Positions 33,039 to 44,014 of a stretch of 64,000 nucleotides of DNA are shown here, piece after piece (the first letter of the stretch is position 1; the number at the start of each line of letters is the position of its first letter). The notes under the pieces were generated by a model. That model was not told the origin of the DNA. It was given only the letters and a program-made list of their open reading frames with translations, and made no database searches. The translations under genes were made by a program, and so were the position numbers. The stretch comes from Eukaryota sp. TZLM1-RC (Eukaryota > Metamonada: BaSk clade). Location: contig JAUPSS010000004.1 of NCBI GenBank assembly GCA_040285825.1, positions 5,587,658-5,651,657 on the forward strand, read 5' to 3'.

Positions 33039-33117
33039 TGTTGCCTAAAGTCTATTGTAGTAATGAGAAGTCTGATTTATTTTCTATTCATATTATATAA
33101 GCCTTAGGGCACCAACA
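33039..33117 (-). repeat. 5' LTR of gypsy copy 3 (79 bp)
   Basis: Matches the 5' LTR of copy 2. The interior on the minus strand begins ATAATTATTGG; there is no TGG directly at the LTR edge. Confidence 0.85.
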
Positions 33118-33497
33118 CCCCTTGTTTTACACCAGATGAAGATTTTAAAGAAAGTACATCATACACCAATTCACTGGATTTACCGTAAAACAAGTAGAAA
33201 TAACTTGATAGTTCAGGGAAATGTATTTGAATCACTTCGTAAATTGCTTTCCATTTTGCACTATCAAAAGCATTACTAAAATCCAAATTGAAAATAAAAG
33301 TGTTTCCTTTAGAGTTAAACAATAAATCAGATGTAAGAGTTGCAACTGAAGCTACATCAATTGTTCGAATACCAAGTTGCAATAATGATAAAAATTTTCC
33401 AGCTTTTTGACAATTCTAGTAAAAATAAATGAGGCAAACAAACCAAAGAGGGATTCACCTACAGCAATAGGACCAATTCTTGATGGTTTAGATTCAT
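33118..33497 (-). pseudogene. Delta-type LINE RT fragment (unit 2)
   Basis: Duplicate of 24773-25153. One T is missing near 33405, which splits the frame. Confidence 0.75.
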
Positions 33498-35580
33498 TTA
33501 ATTTGAAAAGAATGTCAAATTCCAGCAATAATTCCAACAAATTCATCCATTGATTCACCGAATAATAAATGTATATTTTGTACTAAAAATTTAGAAAATA
33601 TTTCTTCTGACCAGTCATTACGTTTTTGCGAATCTTGCAGAGCTGTTGATTCTTTGAAATGTCCAATTCGTGTTTCATCACAGGTAAGTCCTCTATCTTC
33701 CATCCCCTTTTCAACTAGTTTTCGGAAATTTACAATAAATTTATCAAAAGATGTATGAGATGTAACACCACTATGGAAATTTTTCTTACTCAAAGATAAA
33801 AGATCAAGGTCATGAAAATCAAAATTTCGTCCTTCTATCATGAAAGAGGAAAATATTGTTCGTAAGACATCTTTCAAAGGACGTTTTGGTTCTGCTAGGC
33901 AATGTTTGTTTTAATCAGAACTTGCTGAATGTAATGAAAACACTGTTGCTCAGCTTAAAAGTCTCCATCCTTTCGAAGATTTTAACTGACCCAAACCTAA
34001 TAATGTTAATTATTGGGAGCAGAATTCCCTAACCAATGATGAAATATCTAAATTAATCAAAAATTTACCCTCTGTTCAAGCGCCTGGACCTTCAATGATA
34101 GCATTTGATATGTTAAAATTCACAATGAACCAATGTCCTGAATGCATTGATGATTTGGTCTCCTTTTTCAATAACATTTTAACATTAAAAATGAAGCTTC
34201 CATCTGAAATGACAAGTTCGCGGTTAATTGCTTTAAAAAAATTAAACTATAATAAGACCAATTACAATTGGAGAATCACTGTCTCGTATTCTTGCTTCTG
34301 TTGTTTGCGGTAGGATTAGTAAAAAAGCTAAAGATTTTTTTAGTCCTTTTCAATTTGGTGTTAAAACAGTTGATGGAGCATCTTCTGCGGCCTTGTTTTT
34401 GACGTTTTCTTTAAATCAAATGATTCAAATTACATTTTTAATTTAGATTTCAAAAACGCCTTTAATGCTGTTTAAAGGTCATCAATATTGCCTTTGCTGC
34501 AAACTCATTTCCCAGAAGCTGAATCTCTTTTTTACAATTTCTACGGTTCTCAATCAACACTTGTATATGAGGACTTTAATCTTGTATCATCATCTGGAGT
34601 TAAACAAGGTGATCCATTGGGTTCTTTCTTCTTTTGCATCGCTATTCATCTTTTAATGTGTGAATTAAAACAGAAATATTCAGAAATTGAAATTACAGCT
34701 TCTATTGATGAGATTTCAATAATTGGTCCAATTGATTCATTGAGAAAAATTGCTAAAGTTGTTCAACAGCGCTATTATGAAACTGGTCTTTCATTAAACA
34801 TTTGCAAATGTTTATTGATTGGTAGAGACCCTGCTGAACTCGTTATTGATGGTCTAACTGTTCCTTTTATCAACAATAATGAATCAGAATTTCAATTGTT
34901 AGGTTGTTATATAGGAAAAATTTTTTGATGAAATTTGAAATCAATTTTCATCTCTTTTAGCAAATTTTGAACAGGAACTTTCTGTTCTTTCAGATTTAAA
35001 CATAGAAAAACATCTCAAATTCTTCTTTCTCAGAAGTTGTTATTCAGGTAAATTTGGGTTCTGAACTTGACACAATTTTGTCATTTGAAATTGAAAAACA
35101 TATTAAGTTTTTTATCTTAAAAATTTGTAACTCAGGTAAAATTACTCACATTTTAAGAACAACATCTCCTAATATTTCATGTGAGTTTTGCCGCTCATTT
35201 AACTATTTGAAAACAAATATTTTGCATCTTTGATTGATGTCAATCCTGAACTAATTCGAAGTCATGTATTTTCATCATCTAATGTTGGTGGAATTAATTT
35301 CACTAAATCGTCTATTCTCTGTCAGGCTGTTTTCTTTGGTGGAGGAAAAAATTTTGTTTTTGAATTTCGCAATCGTTTTCCAAATGATGTAAATTTATTG
35401 AATTTTAAAACCAATAAATATCTAAAAGACCTTGAAAATGCTCTTGATTGTTTGCCCCCTGAAATTTGGAGAAAATGTGTTCCCGATAATGTGCAGGAAA
35501 TACCATCTAGAACACTAGTTAATTTGAGGTATTGTGTTGAAAAATTGCAACAAACATTATCAATAATTTTTGAAGGCTAG
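33498..35580 (+). pseudogene. Eta-type LINE, decayed (unit 2)
   Basis: Duplicate of 25154-27235, differing by scattered single bases. It includes the same SIDE replacement of the RT catalytic motif, so the decay preceded the duplication. Confidence 0.75.
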
Positions 35581-35733
35581 AAGACTGTTCAATCGTGTTT
35601 ACTGGCAAAACAGGACTGTTTTTTTTTATTTTTAAGGGAATAAAACTAATTTCTGATTCACTCTGTTTTTTTGGGAAATTTTCTGAAGTCTTGAAGTAGG
35701 GGAGGCAGGTTTTGAGAATGTGGAGTTTTTTAG
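35581..35733 (+). pseudogene. Beta-like LINE 3' terminus (unit 2)
   Basis: Duplicate of 27236-27388, with shorter T and A runs. Confidence 0.7.
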
Positions 35734-35967
35734 ACGATTTTTTATTTATTTAAAACAAAAACAAAAATGTTAAAAACTAAAAATCTATTTCCTCAAACTC
35801 CACATCTACCATTGAAAATTTACCATCAACCTTTTCTTCATAATATCTTCCTGGTGATAACAACGAGCTAAAAACAAGGCTATGCATCCCCTTAAAAATG
35901 GAAAATACAATTCTATTTTGCCAAAAGGTTCGGTCAAATATTCTTCCAGTTCTATTTTTGACAATAG
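35734..35967 (-). pseudogene. LINE 3' terminus of a further family (unit 2)
   Basis: Duplicate of 27389-27626. Gypsy copy 4 starts at the next base. Confidence 0.7.
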
Positions 35968-36046
35968 TGTTGCCTAAAGTCTATTGTAGTAAAGAAAAGT
36001 CTGATTTATTTTCTATTCATATTATATAAGCCTTAGGGCGCCAACA
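35968..36046 (-). repeat. 3' LTR of gypsy copy 4 (79 bp)
   Basis: Same as the LTR at 27627-27705, with the same left flank (GACAATAG). Confidence 0.85.
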
Positions 36047-36063
36047 CTGCTTCTTCCCTTTTT
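36047..36063 (-). promoter_or_regulatory. Polypurine tract of gypsy copy 4
   Basis: The complement of CTGCTTCTTCCCTTTTT next to the 3' LTR, one base longer than in copy 3. Confidence 0.8.
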
Positions 36064-36175
36064 CAAAATAAATCAGCTTATATGAATATGAAATAAAAAC
36101 TATATACAAATAACGAAATAACTATAATAAATACATATAATCGATATAATATAAATAATCGATATAAACTAAGAA

Positions 36176-38237
36176 TTAGCTCCTCTTCCTAATTCTACTA
36201 CTGCGTCTAGGCTTCTTAGAAGGCGTAGACTCATTGGAGGTACCTTGTCGTCGACTAGTGGTACGTATTCCCATTTTCTTGTTATCCTTACTAAATAACT
36301 TATAAGCTTCTGAGTGTTTAACTGAATGGAGTGGCTCTTCCGTTGTCTCACCGCCAAACCACTGAACAGTACAGAAACTACCTGAATCAGAGTGGTATTC
36401 TGAGAGGATTTTCTCTATAACGTGTTTTTCGGAATCGCCTGCAGCGACTGCCTTGAGGAACTCAATGTCCTGTGGATTTTCTGCGTTATAGATTTTGCAA
36501 TCTTTCTTGGCAGCTTTTAATTCTGAGCCAGTAGTAAGACTCTTCAATAATAAAGTGGATTTGAATGGAAGGTCAATAACTAAAAATGGTCCATTCCAAG
36601 ATCCATGCAATTTATTATTTTGCTTGGTTTTACGTAAGACGTAGTCACCAATATTAAATGCTAAAAAACACGAATTAGTATTATCTACTGAAGACGGAGT
36701 ATTTAATGTTTGGTGACGCTCTGCTTCTTCCCTTTTTTCTTGTAGACGACTGTTTTTCATTTTGATGTCATCTAATAAGGGGATATTAGTTTCAAATTTG
36801 GATAAATTTCCTAATATATTAGCAGGGTCTGTTCTTGGGCTAATCGAAGAACCGAACATGAGTTCGTATGGGGTAAAACCAGTTTTTCTGCTTTTAGTAG
36901 AATTTATTAATAGTTGGGATATAGGTACGTATGTAGACCAATTTCCGTAATCGTTGAAATCTATTAATAGTTTCCTTAAGCATTGAAGAACGTCTCTATG
37001 TTTACGTTCCACAAGTCCATTACTTTCTGAATAGTGGGGAATTGAGTTACTCATCTCAATCGCTAATCTGTTACACACTATTTTGAAAGTCTCATTGGCG
37101 AACTCAGGTCCATTATCACTATGAATTAACATAGGTATGCCAAAGATAGCGCAAACATTTCAAATTAAGGCATCTGCGGTTTCTAAGGCATTGAGTTCTT
37201 TTAGAGGGACTAAGATTGTATATCCAGTAAAAGAGTCTACAAATACTAATAGATATTTATTTCCTTCGTTGTCAGAATTTAGGGGTCCAATTGTATCGAC
37301 GTTTAATCTGGCAAAAGGACGATCTGCCCATAAAGATCCTGTGGAAGGTGTTTTTGATCTTTTAACTGGAGCCGTTTTTTGACAAGTTGGGCATCTTTTG
37401 ACATGATTAATGACGTCCTTTCTCATATTGGGCCAGTAGAAATCGCTTTTGGATAGTTTGTGTAAACTATCGTTTTTGCTAGGGTGACCAGATTGAACCA
37501 AACCATGTATTAATAGTAGTGCGTGTTTTCTGAGGCTCTTTGGAATCAAAATTTTGTTTTTATTATTTTTCCAAATTTGAGTATTTTCATCTAGAATTGC
37601 ATTTTCAAATAACGAATCGTTGTTGTTTTTGGCTATTTGTTGTTCAGATCTTATCTTAGAGAACCAAGAAGAAAAAATAGGTAGGTCTTGGTGTCTACTT
37701 AGAGATGAGATTGATGGGGTGTCTTCAAGATCCGAATCAGAATCGTCGTCTAGTGGAGGTATCTCGTAATTTGAAAGTAAAGTATCTGGTATATTTATGC
37801 TACAAATAGAAGGAGTTTCCTCGTTTTGATCCAAATCAATATTCCTCGATAACATATCTGCCCAATGGTTGTCTTCACCAGGTTCGTGGACTATGTCAAA
37901 GTCGAATTCAGATAGTATCGGCAGCCATCTCTTTACAATTCTATTTTTCTCTGGGGCTGTAGCCAGGAATGCAATGTTTTTTATGATCTGTGAAAATTGT
38001 TAAATGTCTAGTTAACAAGTAGCTTTCTAAACAACTTTCAGTTAAAATCAAAAGTATTGCATATAATTCTTTTTGTAATGTGGACCATTTTCTTTGTGTT
38101 TCTGTAAGTAATCTACTATAGAATGACAAAGGTTTTACTTTCCTTTTATTTAGCGGGGTTCCTGCAGGGGAGTAGGGTTCAATTTCTTGCCAAATAACAC
38201 CTCCTACTGCTACATCTGAAGCGTCAGTATTTATCAA
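36176..38237 (-). pseudogene. Gypsy copy 4 RNase H, integrase and chromodomain
   Basis: Domain content and the TGA-for-Trp stop (near 37160) are as in copy 3. A one-base T-run expansion near 37980 additionally breaks RNase H after TIFTDHK. The integrase catalytic residues and chromodomain are present. Confidence 0.86.
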
Positions 38238-38262
38238 TACTCGCTTGCCCGGAGCCGGTTAT

Positions 38263-41243
38263 TCAAGGGGCATGTGGTTTACTGTTAGCATGATTATGAC
38301 TATTTGGGATGTTTTTAATCCGAAGCAAGCTCTTTTTAAACATGATTGACCTTCCAGGAATTGAGATTGATGTTTTCTCAATATCCTTTTCAGCTACATT
38401 CATCTGCCAGAAAGCTTTTGGTAAATCAAGCGTGGCGATGCAATTTGCACTACTCAAAAATTCTAAAATATCACTAATCCTAGGTAGATTAGGCTCTACT
38501 GAAATCGTATGGGCATTAACTCCATCTTTACCACTAAAGTCTCCAGTTAACCTGGGTTTCTTGCCGTCAGGATATATAACTAAGACAATAGGAGAGCTGA
38601 ATTTATAATTAGATTCAACTGCATAACCCATTTCGATCAGTTCATCAAATATTTTGTTTGCTATTTCCATTTTGCTGGGATTTAACCGTCTAGCAGGCTT
38701 GTGTACTATAGCATTCTCATCTCTAAAGGGGATTGTTAGAGGATTACAATCGATTCCTTTTCTATTAGGAGTTTCACTAAAAACATCGCTGAATAATTTT
38801 AGTAGACTCGTTAATTTTAATTTATTATTACTATCATCTAAATTTATCTCACATCCAGATCTTGCTAATTGCTCCTCAAAATCAGAAGGACTTTGTGATT
38901 GGTTATCTAAGTTCCCAATCGAATGTTGAGCGATCCTAGAGTCGAATTCTGATTCTGCATTTAGCAAAGTGCGGTGTTCTTTGTCTAATCTAATGAAAAG
39001 ACCATCATCCGTCTGAAGCCCAAGTGCTTTTAACATGTCTGTCCCTATTAATAATTTGTTCGAACCCGGGATTATGGGAAGAGTATGTTTATAATGAACT
39101 TGTTGCGCAATACTTCCTACGTTGAAGGACAGAATACCAGTTGCACCTTCTAGCGATTTTGTGGATACGTTATTAGCTGGTAAGAACTTAATAGTATCCT
39201 TGCTATTGATTGACATATGGCATTGTTCAGCTAAATCTGCAGTAATAACTGAACAAAACGCTGCCGAATCTATAGTCGCAATCATTTTAATATCATTTAT
39301 TGATATCTCCAGTCTTAAAAATGGAGAACGCTGGGACCTGATGTGGTTTTCACTAACCGTAGAATAAATATCAAAAATACTATTGATGTCAGAGCTGGAT
39401 TGGTGAATTAGTAGAGGAATAAAAAGATTTTGTTGAGCTGTTGGAAAGTTGTTGACCGGGTTTCCTAAATCGGTTGTTGATTGATTGTGATTGATTGCGT
39501 TGATGTGTACCCGATTAGGTAAGTTGCCTGTCCTGCTGTTCCGGTTGCTGATGTTGATCCGTCTATGAGGAACCGTACTCGAACGGGTCGGTTTTGACTC
39601 AGTAGGGGATGCGTTTGATGATATATCCTCTGTAGTGTTGATGTTATAAATAGGTCTGTACTGGCCTCTACCTTTATGACCTCTAAAACGGCCTCTAAAT
39701 TTGAATCTATGTACACGTCTACCACGGCCACCTCGGCCCCTATCTACGCTGCCTCTACTAGCAGGCGCCTCCTGTTCTCCTAATCTAAATCTTTCTTCTT
39801 TGGGAACTCTGCTTCTAGCACAACGAGGGTCTTTGCATTCGAATACAGTGTGGCCAACAGGATTGTTACCTTCGACGTTGCTGCAGAATGTACAGAATTT
39901 TGATCCTTCTCGTTCATGCTTTTCAGGGATGTATTTGTGTTGAGGGGTTCCTCTTGACTTTCCACCTGATCGTCTTGCTCGTTTTGATGGAGCCTGGGCT
40001 GATGGTGTTACTCCTCTTGAGTAAGTTCTCATCGCCGTGAGTCCCAAAGGAATATCTTCTTCATTAGCCCTGTTCCTTAGTACATCCATTGTGGGTTTGT
40101 TTCCTGCTGTGTAACACCAAGCGAGGAAATGTCTTCTCGTTGTTGATATCAAATCGAGTAGAGTTGTTCTGTTCGGTGAGTCCCACAAGGATTCCCTAGT
40201 CCATACTGGAAGGAGTTCACTTGATATAGCAAAGTTATCCAAACCCATAAGGAAGTACTCGGCTATTAGAACGGGAGATATGGTTATCAGCCCACTGCTT
40301 CCTCTAATTGAATCGGGTATGGTTAGGTCGGTCATGTAGGTGGTCATTCTCAAGACGTCTCCAAAATCTTCTACATAACGACCAAACTCGTTGTCAGCCT
40401 CATGCCTATTGTGGATTTTTCTCCAGTTAATTCTAGGCTTCATTAGAGCTGTACAGGCCTCGTGATATGATGTGAATTGTGTTCTTTTTAGCAGAAATAC
40501 CATGACGTCGGCGTCGGTATAATCAACACCGAGTAAACCCTGACTTTGCCATCTGGATAGAAGGCTAGGGTCAATCATGCTGGATATTCCTGTAGGGCAA
40601 GTGCTCATCATCATGCTCCTAAATAAATCATAATGGTGGATTGGGGGTCCGAGCTTATCTGTTATAGCTGGGTCAATCCTTACCAAAGGCTGTGTTGTAT
40701 CCCTGGTGATCTCGTCGCGTATATGTTTGGGGAGATCTTTAATCCTATCTTGGGTTATTTCTGCTTGGCCTTCTCCAAATAGCTGGGTAGCTATCATAAA
40801 GGCTCTGGTCCAATCTGATTGACCTGGGGCTTCAAAGCTTCTATTTGCTATCTTTCGCCCGTATTTATCCCAAGTTTTTAAAAGAAAAGCTATGATAGAC
40901 ATTTTGTTGATAGGATCATCAGCGGATAATCGAGGTCTTTTATAGTCGATATCCTTAGACCGTGGATCCATCTGTCTATGAAGGCTACTAGCTGTGCTCA
41001 TGTCAATAGCTCTTCTTGAGGATTGTAGGTCCTCAAAACGCATAGATCTGTCGGAAGAAGAGTTTCTTACTGAGGCTTGAGGAGGAGCCGTTTCTCCAAC
41101 GACTGGCCCGTTCAACTCTATGTCTTCTCCGATTACACATTCCATAGGTTGGGAGGAAGTTGGTTCTTCCTGAGGAGCAACGTCTTGTGTTGTTACAGGT
41201 TCCGGGACGTTCACTGTTGGAACGTTTTCGGGTATGCTGTCAA
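38263..41243 (-). pseudogene. Gypsy copy 4 Gag-protease-partial RT (longest intact gypsy frame)
   Basis: An open frame of about 1,000 codons gives the best view of this family. Gag core (KMSIIAFLLKTWDKYG), zinc motif (CTFCSN...GHTVFECKDPRC), RG tract (SRGSVDRGRGGRGRR), protease (ATIDSAAFCSVI) and RT (FSSPIVLVIYPDG, ATLDLPKAFWQM) follow without a frameshift, so Gag and Pol are one polyprotein in this family. RT is cut after the GLKNIP motif; a nearby indel alters the last residues (FKKSLLRIKNIP). The first 24 codons of the open frame (from 41316) are LINE sequence, not Gag. Confidence 0.86.
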
Positions 41244-41276
41244 TAAAATCATCTAGAAATGATAAAGCGGTTTTAC

Positions 41277-43931
41277 TCAAGGTTCCAAATAAAGAAAAAG
41301 GACAAAAAAAGGACAAAGAAGGTATTGAGTATGTGAGTTGGAATGCAGATTATTGATTTTTTCTGTGTACTTGATAATTTTCGCTTCTTCGGCTCTACGT
41401 AAAGGTGAATTATAAGATTGTGCCAGTTTTTCATTTGTGCTGTTTGATACATCAGTAGATCTGACATCAATAATACTCATTGATCCATCAAGTCCGGGAA
41501 CTAGCACATCACCACGGCTGTCGCCAAAAGAATTTTTGTCAGATTCATCAGCCAGATTTGAAAGCAAAGGTTCTAAAAGAGATTCAATCTGGTAGGACTT
41601 AAACATACAATAGAGCTGATCACGAACTGCATCATGCACTTTTGATCTAAAAGTAATAAATCGATTACAATTAAATAAATGGGTTGGAGTGACAGACTTT
41701 CCACAGCTACAAATTAAACCATGAGAAAGATTATCAGGCCAAATAAAAGATCGAAGGCGCATAGATAACAAAAAGCAAGGGTCATTGAGAAACAAACCAT
41801 AAACTCTTGGTACTTGATTAATCAAACAAGAGGCAGAACTATCACAAACATCCAGTAAAAAATTTGCAAAAGTGGGATTTTTTTTCTTGGCCATGCCAAG
41901 ACGTACTTCATAATCCAAGCCGTCAATTATTACTGTCAGTTTTTGTTGAAGCTTCTTCACACAATACCTTAAATTAACTAAATTTCGTGGAGGAATCTCT
42001 TGAACTGAGTCGGGAAAGCATTGAGACCAAATTTCTGGTGCAATTTTTTTAATAGCAACATCAAGGTCATACAAATATTTTGAAAATGATGGATTAAGCA
42101 AATGAATATCTTCAGGGAAACGATTCAGAAATTCAAAAATAAAATTTTTACCACCACCAACAAAAGCTACTTGACAAAGAATCGATGATTTGGTAAAGCC
42201 AACACCACCAAATTGTGAAGAAGAGAACAAGTGAGCTCGAATAAGCTCAGGGTTCACTTCTAATAAGGAAGCAAAGAAAGTTGCACGCAGTTGATTAAAT
42301 GATCGGCAGAAATCAATAGACAAAGAAAGTGCTGTCAACCTCAATAAGTGAGTAATATTTCCGGAGTAACAAATTTTTAAGATAAAAAACTTGATATGTT
42401 TTTCTATTTCTAATTCAGAAATTAATTGAAGTTCACTGCCAAGTTTAGCACCAATTTCGTTAAGATTTCTAGTTATTTCATCAACATTTCCTAACCAACA
42501 TCCTAGAAAACGAAAAGCTTCTTGTGAATAATTTGTAAAGGGAATTTTACAATTATTAATTTTGAACTCTTTGAAATTATTAATAATTAATAAACATTTT
42601 TTGGGATTCGAGTGAAGGCCAATAATTTCATATTGTTCAGCAATTTCAGTTGAAGCTTTTTGAACAACATCAAATGGACCGATAAGGGAGATGTCATCCA
42701 TATAACCCACAATTTTGAGAGAAGGGTATTTTTCATTAATAGCAATCAAAGATTCTTGGATTGCTAAGCAAAATAATAATGAGCCCAAAGGATCTCCTTG
42801 TTTTACACCTGATGAAGACTTGAGAGAAAAAACATCATAAACTAATTCACTTGGTTTACCATAAAACAAATAGAAATAGCTTGATAGTTCAGGAAAATGT
42901 TTTTGAATTACTTCGTAAATTGCTTTTCTTTTTACACTATCAAAAGCATTGCTAAAATCTAAATTGAAAATAAAATTGTTTCCTTTGGAGTTAAAGAACA
43001 AATCAGATGTAAGAGCAGCAACTGAAGCTCCATCAATCGTTTGAATACCAAATTGCAAAGGTGACAAAAATTGTCCAGCTTTTTTCACAATTCTGTTGAA
43101 AATAATTGAGGCAAACAAACGAGAGAGAGATTCACCAACAGCAATGGGACGAATTCTAGAGGGTTTAGATTCATTTCCAGGTTTAACTAAAGCAATAAGA
43201 CGTGCAGCAGTAAGCTCATGTGAAGGAACGACTTTTAAAGACACCAATTGTTGGAAATAGAATGCTAAATCATCTGCAATTTCGGGTGTTTTATTACAAG
43301 CGGTTTTTAAAATATCAAACGAAATTCCCGATGGTCCAGCAGCTTTACCTTTTGGTAATTTTTTAATTGCAGCAAGAACTTCTGAGGCATTTATTGGATT
43401 AGTAGACCAAAATTGACAAATATTGGGTTTTGGACAAATGAAATTTTCCTCAGGATAAAGCTTTTTCAATTTTTCAACTGTCTCAAGGGTTGGTTTAGCA
43501 ATATCAGAGGAAAACAACGACTGCACTCCATCACCATATCTACCTCGAAGAGACAATTTTCTTAATTGTTTAACTTTTGGTATTGGATTTTGTTTATAAA
43601 CAGCATTTTTGTTCACAAACGATTTCTTTTTTGCAAAAAATTTCCAAAAACTGCTTACAACCCATTCATTTTTCAACTTACTTGTAAATGAACGAAGTTC
43701 GATAGACAATGGGATTGAAGAACCAGGGCTGACTTCAACAGGAATTTTCACTGGTGGTCTCAGGGTATCTTGTGCTTTACATGATCGACAAAATAGCAAT
43801 GGTCTACCCTGATTGACTTCACTAATGGCTATTTGACAAAATGGACATGTATTTACATTAAAATTTGAATTATGACTAGAAGAAGAATTTTCACGATTAT
43901 TAGACAAGTGCAACTTTTCGGACAATAACAC
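41277..43931 (-). CDS. Delta LINE protein: zinc ribbon, reverse transcriptase, restriction-like endonuclease
   Basis: 884 codons are open, the longest LINE frame here. A zinc ribbon (CPFCQ ... LLFCRSC) is near residue 30. RT has KGKAAGPSG (about 205), RPIAVGESL, FNLDFSNAFDS, SSGVKQGDPLG (about 377) and the catalytic YMDD (about 410). A C-C-H-C motif (CSCGKSVTPTHLFNC, about 743) and HDAVRD precede the endonuclease, with SRGDV (about 807), IIDV and KIIKY as likely PD-D/ExK residues. In elements of this type (R2, NeSL, CRE groups) the endonuclease nicks the target and RT copies the RNA at the nick. A repeat slip in TGTCCTTTTTT shifts the frame at the C-terminus. ATG 43931 is only the first in frame; the natural protein starts further upstream. 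Confidence 0.78.
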   Translation of the reverse strand: MLLSEKLHLSNNRENSSSSHNSNFNVNTCPFCQIAISEVNQGRPLLFCRSCKAQDTLRPPVKIPVEVSPGSSIPLSIELRSFTSKLKNEWVVSSFWKFFAKKKSFVNKNAVYKQNPIPKVKQLRKLSLRGRYGDGVQSLFSSDIAKPTLETVEKLKKLYPEENFICPKPNICQFWSTNPINASEVLAAIKKLPKGKAAGPSGISFDILKTACNKTPEIADDLAFYFQQLVSLKVVPSHELTAARLIALVKPGNESKPSRIRPIAVGESLSRLFASIIFNRIVKKAGQFLSPLQFGIQTIDGASVAALTSDLFFNSKGNNFIFNLDFSNAFDSVKRKAIYEVIQKHFPELSSYFYLFYGKPSELVYDVFSLKSSSGVKQGDPLGSLLFCLAIQESLIAINEKYPSLKIVGYMDDISLIGPFDVVQKASTEIAEQYEIIGLHSNPKKCLLIINNFKEFKINNCKIPFTNYSQEAFRFLGCWLGNVDEITRNLNEIGAKLGSELQLISELEIEKHIKFFILKICYSGNITHLLRLTALSLSIDFCRSFNQLRATFFASLLEVNPELIRAHLFSSSQFGGVGFTKSSILCQVAFVGGGKNFIFEFLNRFPEDIHLLNPSFSKYLYDLDVAIKKIAPEIWSQCFPDSVQEIPPRNLVNLRYCVKKLQQKLTVIIDGLDYEVRLGMAKKKNPTFANFLLDVCDSSASCLINQVPRVYGLFLNDPCFLLSMRLRSFIWPDNLSHGLICSCGKSVTPTHLFNCNRFITFRSKVHDAVRDQLYCMFKSYQIESLLEPLLSNLADESDKNSFGDSRGDVLVPGLDGSMSIIDVRSTDVSNSTNEKLAQSYNSPLRRAEEAKIIKYTEKINNLHSNSHTQYLLCPFFVLFLYLEP

Positions 43932-43951
43932 TTCAGAAGTTTTAACATTTT

Positions 43952-44014
43952 GTTTTGAAGATATTGACTTTTAGACTGTAGTTGAATAATAAATTAAAAT
44001 TTTTTAAAAAAAAA
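43952..44014 (+). mobile_element. 63-bp insertion of a gamma LINE 3' end
   Basis: The segment contains the last codons of a gamma protein (EDIDF, stop), the 3' sequence ACTGTAGTTGAATAATAAATT and an A run. TTTTAACATT flanks it on both sides, so it is a true, extremely 5'-truncated retrotransposition. Confidence 0.75.

Larger units (their letters stand above)
27627..33117 (-). mobile_element. Gypsy copy 3 with both LTRs, hybrid and internally deleted
   Basis: The element has 79-bp LTRs at both ends and the order Gag, protease, partial RT, RNase H, integrase, chromodomain. It lacks about 1.2 kb in the middle of Gag (junction near 31396) and the RT catalytic segment (junction near 29940). The two flanks are not a TSD: AATAG on the left, CCCCT on the right. 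Its left part matches copy 4 and its right part copy 2, so it probably arose by recombination between them. Confidence 0.87.
35968..41243 (-). mobile_element. Gypsy copy 4, 5'-truncated
   Basis: This copy retains the 3' LTR, polypurine tract, chromodomain, integrase, RNase H, partial RT, protease and most of Gag, including the Gag core missing from copy 3. It ends at about 41243 inside the Gag N-terminus (near DSIPENVPTV), where it is fused to a delta LINE. It has no 5' LTR. Confidence 0.87.

Noticed and set aside
27627-33117. Gypsy copy 3 as a simple insertion with TSD
   Set aside because: Its flanks (AATAG and CCCCT) do not match; each is shared with a different neighbouring copy, which points to recombination.
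41244-44014. Twin-priming (5' inversion) structure of a single LINE insertion
   Set aside because: The plus-strand tail at 43952 is flanked by TTTTAACATT repeats and the minus-strand frame continues beyond it, so it is a separate nested insertion.
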